A stretch of 32,753 nucleotides of DNA, taken from assembly GCA_025054695.1 (NCBI GenBank), contig JANWZI010000042.1, positions 1-32,753 on the forward strand, written 5' to 3'. The stretch is from Myxococcota bacterium (lineage in GTDB: Bacteria > Myxococcota_A > Polyangia > Polyangiales > JANWZI01). The position numbers were made by a program, and so were the translations under genes. How positions within the stretch are numbered: the stretch's first letter is position 1; each line of letters begins with the position of its first letter. Positions 26,069 through 32,753 of the stretch are shown here, piece after piece. The notes beneath the pieces were generated by a model. It was given only the letters and a program-made list of their open reading frames with translations. It made no database searches and was not told the DNA's origin.

Positions 26069-27394
26069 GTGCAGCTCGGCAATCTGCCGCCGCGCGTGCG
26101 GACGCCGCTTCCGGGCCGCGCAGCGCGTCGATTCGTCGATGCGTTGGCGCGTACGGAGTGCCCCGCGCTCACGACGCGACGCCGCCGCCGCGCGGAGCGC
26201 ACGGGGGCCGCGCATGACCCCATCGTCTGGCGCGCCGCACGCGGGGCCAACGTCGTCGACGTCGACGGAAACGTGTACGTCGATCTGACGGCGGGATTCG
26301 GCGCGGCGGCCGTCGGTCACGCGCATCCGGCGGTGGTCGAGGCGGTGCAGCGCCAGGCGGGGCGATTGGTTCACGCGCTCGGTGACGTCCATCCGAGCGA
26401 CGTCAAGGTGCGCTTGTTGCTGCGTCTGGCGCGACTGGCGCCATTTCCGGACGCACGCGTCATTCTCGGGCTGTCCGGGGCCGACGCGATGGAGGCGGCG
26501 CTCAAGACGGCCCACCTGGCCACCGGCCGGGCGGGTGTGCTCGCCTTCGTCGGCGGCTATCACGGTCTGTCCCATGGTCCACTCGCGCTTTGCGGTTATT
26601 CGGATCGGTTCCGGCAGCCGTTCGCCGCGGCGCTCCGCTCCGAGGTGCGCTTCGCGCCGTTCCCGCGCGCGGGGCGCGACGATGCAGAGCGGGCCCTGAG
26701 CGCGGTGCGCGATGCGTGGGGAGACGCATCCATCGGCGCGGTCGTCGTCGAGCCGATTCAGGGGCGCGGGGGCGTCGTGGTCCCCCCGCGGGGCTTTCTG
26801 GCGGGGCTCGCGCGCCTCGCGCGCGAACGGGGCGCGCTGCTCGTCTCCGACGAAGTGCTCACCGGGCTCGGTCGCACAGGAGCGCGCTGGCGCATGCAGG
26901 CCGAGGGCGTGGTGCCGGATCTGGTGTGTGTCGGCAAGGCGCTCGGTGGCGGCCTGCCGGTGAGCGCGACGCTGGGTCCGTCTTCGGTGATGGCGGCGTG
27001 GGGCGACCCGAGCGCCGAGGCCATCCACACGGGCACCTTCTTCGGACATCCGCTCGGTTGCGCCGCGGCGCTCGCTTCGCTCGAGGTCATCGCGGCCGAG
27101 CGGCTCGCGGAGCGCGCGGCGCGCGTCGGCTCCGCGTGGCTCGAGCGACTGCACGTGGCTCTCGCGGACGTGCCGTTCGTGCGCGAGGTGCGCGGCGCGG
27201 GGTTGCTCGTGGGAATCGAGCTCGACGACGGGGTGCGCACGCTGACCGTCGTGCGGCGCTTGCTCGAACGGGGCTATCTGACGCTCGCGGCCGGAATGCG
27301 GGCCGAGGTGTTGCAACTCTGCCCGCCTCTCGACATCGACGAGGCGCTGCTCGACGGGTTCGTCGAGGTGCTGCGGGAGGTTCTGCTCGCGTGA
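26069..27394 (+). CDS. Class III pyridoxal-phosphate aminotransferase
   Basis: A fold-type I enzyme of 441 residues. It has the class III order: VVDVDGNVYVDLTAGFGAAAVGH near the start, LSGADAMEAALKTAHLATGR, FVGGYHGLSHG, VVVEPIQGRGGVVVPP, LLVSDEVLTGLGRTG with the conserved Asp, and Lys290 in CVGKALGGGLPVS as the Schiff-base lysine. TGTFFGHPLGCAAALASLEV follows. These enzymes usually transfer omega-amino groups or act on aldehydes and keto acids; the substrate here is unknown. The start is uncertain: GTG at 26069 or 26054 are both possible and neither has a clear ribosome site. Its stop overlaps the start of the LuxE-like gene, so the two products probably work together. Confidence 0.88.
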   Translation: MQLGNLPPRVRTPLPGRAARRFVDALARTECPALTTRRRRRAERTGAAHDPIVWRAARGANVVDVDGNVYVDLTAGFGAAAVGHAHPAVVEAVQRQAGRLVHALGDVHPSDVKVRLLLRLARLAPFPDARVILGLSGADAMEAALKTAHLATGRAGVLAFVGGYHGLSHGPLALCGYSDRFRQPFAAALRSEVRFAPFPRAGRDDAERALSAVRDAWGDASIGAVVVEPIQGRGGVVVPPRGFLAGLARLARERGALLVSDEVLTGLGRTGARWRMQAEGVVPDLVCVGKALGGGLPVSATLGPSSVMAAWGDPSAEAIHTGTFFGHPLGCAAALASLEVIAAERLAERAARVGSAWLERLHVALADVPFVREVRGAGLLVGIELDDGVRTLTVVRRLLERGYLTLAAGMRAEVLQLCPPLDIDEALLDGFVEVLREVLLA

Positions 27395-28542
27395 CCGGAC
27401 GGGTCGCACCGACCACGGCGAGGAGGGCTCACGGCACGCGCGACGCGCACGACGACCCGCCGGGCCGGGCCGCGCTCCGAGCGCGAATCGTCGCGCTGGT
27501 CCGTCGAGGCGAGACGGGCGAGGTCGATGCCGTCGCGCGCGACGCGCTGCTCGCGGACCTGCACCGCTGGCAGGTCGAGCACGTTCCGCCGTTTGGGCGT
27601 CTGGCGCGGGCGCGTGGAAGTCCCGACGCGCGCTCGATGCCGGCCCTGCCGACCGACGTGTTTCGATTCGCACGCGTTGCGGCGCACGGTCCTGCTCTTG
27701 ACGCGCGCGTCTTTCGGACCAGCGGAACGACGAGCGGGCGGCGAGGCGAGCATCCGATTCGCGACGTGGAGCTGCTCGCTCTCGCCGTCTGCGCCAGCGC
27801 GAAGCGCTGTTTCTTCGCAGACGACGTGCGCCCGCGCGTCCTCGTCGTGGGGCCGTCGGAGACGCAGGCCCCCGATTCGTCGCTCGCGTTCATGAACGCG
27901 CGCCTGGCCGAGCGCTTCGGCGAGGCGGGGCGTCCTGCGGTGTGCTGGAGCGCCGACGGGCCGGACGTGCGTGCGCTGTGCGTGCAGCTGGAACGCGCCG
28001 AGCGCGATGGCGTCCCCGTCGCTCTGCTCGGCACGACACTCGGCCTCGATGTCGCCGAGCGCGCGCTGCCCCGACGGTTTCGATTGCACCCCGCCAGTCG
28101 CGTGATGCAAACGGGCGGCAGCAAGGGACGTCGCCGCGCGGTCCGACCGATGACGCTTGCGCGCCGCCTGGCCCAACGCCTCGGGCTGGGAGTCGACCGC
28201 GTCGTCTCCGAATACGGAATGACCGAGCTGTCGAGCCCGCTGTGGGAGCCCAACGTGCGCGAGCCGCGTGCACCGCGGCGATTCGAAGCGCCGCCGTGGG
28301 TTCGCGTTAGCGTCGTCGATCCGGTCCGCGCGGAGCCCCTTCCGGAGGGCCGCTGGGGTCTGGTGCGCCTGGACGACGCAGCCAACCTCGACTCGTGCGC
28401 TGCGATCCTCACCGCGGACGTGGGCCGGCTCATCGCCGGTACGCTCGAGCTGCGCGGCCGGGCGCCGGGGGCCGTGGCGCGAGGCTGCTCGCTCGCCGTC
28501 GACGAGCGCATCGAAGCACGACGCGCGAGCTTCGACGCCTAG
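27391..28542 (+). CDS. LuxE-like acyl-protein synthetase / acyl-activating enzyme
   Basis: The 383-residue length matches LuxE, the synthetase that activates fatty acids with ATP and passes the acyl group to a reductase. The core motifs are VFRTSGTTSGRRGEHPIRD (nucleotide-binding loop), a SRVMQTGGSKGRRR turn, SEYGMTELSSPLWEP (conserved Tyr-Gly-Met-Thr-Glu of adenylate-forming enzymes), VRLDDAANLDSC and ELRGRAPGAVARGCSLAVDE. A luxC-type reductase and luciferase genes are absent, so this is not a light organ gene. The GTG start overlaps the aminotransferase stop and has GGGAGG ten bases upstream. A plausible inference is that a carboxylic acid is activated here and amination occurs in the same pathway; the product is unknown. 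Confidence 0.82.
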   Translation: MTGRVAPTTARRAHGTRDAHDDPPGRAALRARIVALVRRGETGEVDAVARDALLADLHRWQVEHVPPFGRLARARGSPDARSMPALPTDVFRFARVAAHGPALDARVFRTSGTTSGRRGEHPIRDVELLALAVCASAKRCFFADDVRPRVLVVGPSETQAPDSSLAFMNARLAERFGEAGRPAVCWSADGPDVRALCVQLERAERDGVPVALLGTTLGLDVAERALPRRFRLHPASRVMQTGGSKGRRRAVRPMTLARRLAQRLGLGVDRVVSEYGMTELSSPLWEPNVREPRAPRRFEAPPWVRVSVVDPVRAEPLPEGRWGLVRLDDAANLDSCAAILTADVGRLIAGTLELRGRAPGAVARGCSLAVDERIEARRASFDA

Positions 28543-28638
28543 AGCCCGCATTCGCAGCAGCGCTTCCGCGGCTCGAGATGCGGCTTGGTTGGCAACGGCC
28601 TCCCACGGCCGCGGTCAGGTCGTTCGATCGATCGCGGA

Positions 28639-28740
28639 CTCGGGCTCGGGCTAGGGCTCGGACTCGGAATCGGACTCGGACTCGGGCTCGGGCTCGGACC
28701 CGGACTCGGAATCGGGCTCGAACTCGGGCTCGGACTCGAT
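28639..28740 (+). repeat. Hexanucleotide CTCGGN array E (17 units)
   Basis: Seventeen in-phase units (ctcggg, ctcggg, ctaggg, ctcgga, ctcgga, atcgga and so on) lie 96 bases after the LuxE-like gene. The variable base is only A or G apart from the last unit, which is the narrowest range of the six arrays. It occupies a third of the 324-base gap before the carboxylase operon. Confidence 0.92.
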
Positions 28741-28823
28741 CGGGCTCGCACGCCGATCCGTGAGCGCTGCGCGTTTCGCGCGGGAGGTGCGTCACACGAA
28801 ATGAATGGTGATTCAGTCGGAGG

Positions 28824-28851
28824 TTGACGGCGGGCGTACGGTCCGTACCCT
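28824..28851 (+). promoter_or_regulatory. Promoter and 13-base palindromic operator candidate of the carboxylase operon
   Basis: TTGACG (28824-28829) and TACCCT (28846-28851) are spaced by 16 bases, like a sigma-70 -35/-10 pair. Between and into the -10 element lies the perfect palindrome GTACGG-T-CCGTAC (28836-28848), so a bound protein would block RNA polymerase. The ATG follows fifteen bases after the -10 element, which would give a very short leader. This agrees with the missing ribosome site. Confidence 0.5.
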
Positions 28852-28866
28852 GCCGGCCGGGCCTCG

Positions 28867-30480
28867 ATGTACGAGCAGCCGTTTCCCGTCTTGGGCACGC
28901 GCGTCGACCCGCGGTCCGATGCGTTCCGTCGCAACCGCGAGCAGTGGCTCGAGCGGATCGACGAGTTGCGCGCGCGCTGGGCACGCGCCGCGGCGGGCGG
29001 AGGCGAGAAGTACAACGCGCGGCATCGCGAGCGCGGCCGGCTGTTGCCGCGCGAGCGCATCGAACGGCTGCTCGACCGTGACGGCTGGTTCCTCGAGATC
29101 GGGGCCCTGGCCGGCATGGACGTGCCGGGGGAGACGCCCGGCACCGCCGTCGTCGGCGGGGTCGGGCTCGTCTCCGGCGTCGAATGCGTCATCAACGCGA
29201 GCGAGGCGACGGTCAAGGGGGGCGCGATCACCCCCATCACGATGCTCCGCAGCGGCCGGCTCGCGCAGATCGCAGACCAGAACCGCCTTCCCTACATCCA
29301 GCTCATCGAATCGGCCGGCGCGGACCTACCCAATCAGAGCAAGATCTTCGTTCCCGGCGGCGCGGGATTTCGCAATCTGACGCGCAAGAGCGAGGCGCGC
29401 ATTCCCACGATTTGCCTCGTCTTCGGCCCGTCGACCGCCGGGGGCGCGTACCTGCCCGGCATGAGCGACTACGTCGTGATGGTGCGCGAACAGGCGCAGG
29501 TCTACCTGGCCGGCCCGCCGCTCGTGAGGATGGCGACGGGAGAAGTCGCCGATCACGAGGAGCTGGGCGGAGCCCAGATGCACTCCACCGTCTCGGGTGT
29601 TAGCGACTACCTCGCGCGGGACGAGATGGACGCCATCCGTCTGGGACGCCAAATCGTCGCGCAGCTCGACTGGCGCAAGGCGTCGGCGCCGCGTCCGCGC
29701 TCCGTCGAGCCCCCGCGCCACGACCCCGAGGAGCTCCTCGGACTGGTGAGCGTCGACGTCCGGGTGCCGTACGACCCGAGGGAAGTCATCGCGCGCCTCG
29801 TCGACGGATCGCGCTTCGCAGAGTTCAAAGCGGGCTACGGCACGACGCTCGTCTGTGGCTGGGCGCACGTGCACGGCTTCCCCGTGGGCATCCTGGCCAA
29901 CCATGGCGTGCTGTTCACGGAGAGCGCGAACAAGGGTGCCCAGTTCATCGCGCTGTGCAATCAGCGGGACGTCCCCCTCGTCTTCTTGCAAAATATCACC
30001 GGCTTCATGGTCGGGCGCAAGGTCGAGCAGGAGGGAATCATTAAGGCGGGGGCCAAGCTCATCAACGCGGTCAGCAACAGCACCGTGCCGGCCATCACGA
30101 TTATGACGGGGGCGAGCTACGGGGCGGGCAACTATGCGATGTGCGGCCGCGCCTATGAACCGCGGTTTTTGTTCAGCTGGCCGAATCACCGCATCGCGGT
30201 CATGGGCGGCAAGCAGCTCGCCGGCGTGCTCGAGATCATCCAGCGCGAGGCGGCGGCGAAGAAAGGCGAGTCGGTCGACGAGCAGCGGCTGGAGGGCATG
30301 AAGCAGATGCTCGAGGCGACGATCGAACAAGAGTCCACCGCGTGGTTCGCCACCGCGCGCCTGTGGGACGACGGGGTGATCGACCCGCGTCAGACGCGCG
30401 ACGTGCTGGGCATCTGTCTGTCGGCCGCGTACACGGCCCCCGTGCGCGGCACCACGTCGTGGGGCGTCTACCGGCACTGA
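28867..30480 (+). CDS. Biotin-dependent acyl-CoA carboxylase, carboxyltransferase (beta) subunit
   Basis: The 537-residue length fits methylcrotonyl- or geranyl-CoA carboxylase beta chains. It moves the carboxyl group from biotin to the acyl-CoA. Both crotonase-like halves are present: the N-terminal half with [53 protein letters not shown] and [22 protein letters not shown]; the C-terminal half with [34 protein letters not shown] and [21 protein letters not shown], which form the oxyanion holes. The segment [12 protein letters not shown] looks more like geranyl-type than methylcrotonyl-type chains, so substrate assignment is left open. The alpha subunit begins seven bases downstream. It probably functions in branched-chain or isoprenoid acid catabolism in the cytoplasm. 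Confidence 0.92.
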   Translation: MYEQPFPVLGTRVDPRSDAFRRNREQWLERIDELRARWARAAAGGGEKYNARHRERGRLLPRERIERLLDRDGWFLEIGALAGMDVPGETPGTAVVGGVGLVSGVECVINASEATVKGGAITPITMLRSGRLAQIADQNRLPYIQLIESAGADLPNQSKIFVPGGAGFRNLTRKSEARIPTICLVFGPSTAGGAYLPGMSDYVVMVREQAQVYLAGPPLVRMATGEVADHEELGGAQMHSTVSGVSDYLARDEMDAIRLGRQIVAQLDWRKASAPRPRSVEPPRHDPEELLGLVSVDVRVPYDPREVIARLVDGSRFAEFKAGYGTTLVCGWAHVHGFPVGILANHGVLFTESANKGAQFIALCNQRDVPLVFLQNITGFMVGRKVEQEGIIKAGAKLINAVSNSTVPAITIMTGASYGAGNYAMCGRAYEPRFLFSWPNHRIAVMGGKQLAGVLEIIQREAAAKKGESVDEQRLEGMKQMLEATIEQESTAWFATARLWDDGVIDPRQTRDVLGICLSAAYTAPVRGTTSWGVYRH

Positions 30481-30487
30481 GGCCCGG

Positions 30488-32488
<2,001 letters not shown>

Positions 32489-32516
32489 GCGCGACGGTCG
32501 GTTCGCAAGATCCCGG

Positions 32517-32630
32517 CTCGGTCTCTGGCACGGACTCGGCCTCGGACTCCGACTCCGACTCCGACTCGGACTCGGGCTCGGGCTCGGGCTCGGACTCGGA
32601 CTCGGACTCGGACTCGGAGTCGGGATCGGG
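32517..32630 (+). repeat. Hexanucleotide CTCGGN array F (19 units)
   Basis: Nineteen in-phase units (ctcggt, ctctgg, cacgga, ctcggc, ctcgga, three ctccga, ctcgga, ctcggg and so on) start 28 bases after the carboxylase alpha stop. The central part has runs of three or four identical units, suggesting recent local duplication. Confidence 0.92.
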
Positions 32631-32667
32631 CTCGGTGACCGCGCCCGCTCGCGTATCGCCGCGGCGC

Positions 32668-32753
32668 GGCGCCCCCGGGGGGGGGGCGCCCCCCCACCCC
32701 ACAAAAAACCGCGGCCCCCACCACGCCCGGCACGGTGGTTTGGGTGGTTGGGG
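32668..32753. other. Low-complexity contig end
   Basis: The last ~90 bases contain a run of ten G, then runs of seven C and six A. GGCGCCCCC and GGGGGCGCC form an inverted repeat (32668-32676 and 32682-32690). The terminal part is a GT-rich tail with repeated TGGTTTGGGTGGTTGGGG-like text. Composition differs from the rest of the window. I see no gene; poor-quality assembly at a contig edge is the simplest reading. Confidence 0.55.

Noticed and set aside
27391..28542. Bioluminescence (lux) operon
   Set aside because: Only a LuxE-like gene is present; no luxA, luxB, luxC or luxD is seen.
32699..32745. Intrinsic terminator on the minus strand at the right edge
   Set aside because: An imperfect CCACC/GGTGG hairpin and a T6 run exist, but they are ten bases apart and lie in sequence that looks like an assembly artefact.

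Overview
The window is about 70% G+C. Several traits point to Myxococcota, most likely a Polyangia/Sandaracinaceae-like bacterium. These are a MYXO-CTERM-like C-terminus, acidic '[10 protein letters not shown]' motifs, many lipoproteins with vWA, PKD-like or FG-GAP domains, a bacterial lysyl oxidase, and an FHA protein with a long disordered N-terminus. The taxonomy is an inference; there is no rRNA gene. No phage, IS element or CRISPR array was found.

Layout, left to right. 1-2.6 kb (minus strand): the 5' end of an aldehyde dehydrogenase and a secreted FG-GAP beta-propeller gene split by a one-base frameshift. 2.95-3.03 kb: tRNA-Arg(CCU). 3.0-7.5 kb: an NtrC-type regulator divergent from a vWA lipoprotein gene, then thiL. 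7.7-9.8 kb: a sulfur-transport region, with a TauE/SafE permease divergent from a two-gene YeeE/YedE transporter and an AT-rich, operator-like stretch between them. 9.9-11.4 kb (minus): a dciA-like gene coupled to an amrS-like radical SAM gene. 11.8-14.9 kb: a His-rich TonB-dependent receptor and a Uma2-type nuclease. 15.1-17.7 kb (minus): two coupled SCP2-like genes and a PKD-like/DUF2135-like lipoprotein. 17.9-21.3 kb (plus): nth, a lysyl-oxidase lipoprotein and a class I aminotransferase. 21.3-24.2 kb (minus): the FHA membrane protein and a conserved unknown. 24.4-25.8 kb: a vWA MYXO-CTERM protein. 26.1-28.5 kb: a class III aminotransferase coupled to a LuxE-like acyl-activating enzyme. 28.9-32.5 kb: a biotin-dependent acyl-CoA carboxylase operon (beta then alpha).

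The most unusual signal is not a gene. Six arrays of a degenerate hexanucleotide, CTCGGN on one strand and NCCGAG on the other, lie at about 2.7, 8.6, 11.6, 25.8, 28.7 and 32.5 kb. Every intergenic gap longer than about 290 bp carries one, and no shorter gap has a clear array. Units stay in six-base phase for up to 23 copies. Five positions are nearly fixed, and the sixth is mostly A, G or T and seldom C.

Gene pairs are often translationally coupled through GTGA start/stop overlaps, which occur at five junctions. The last ~90 bases have odd homopolymer composition and look like a contig end.
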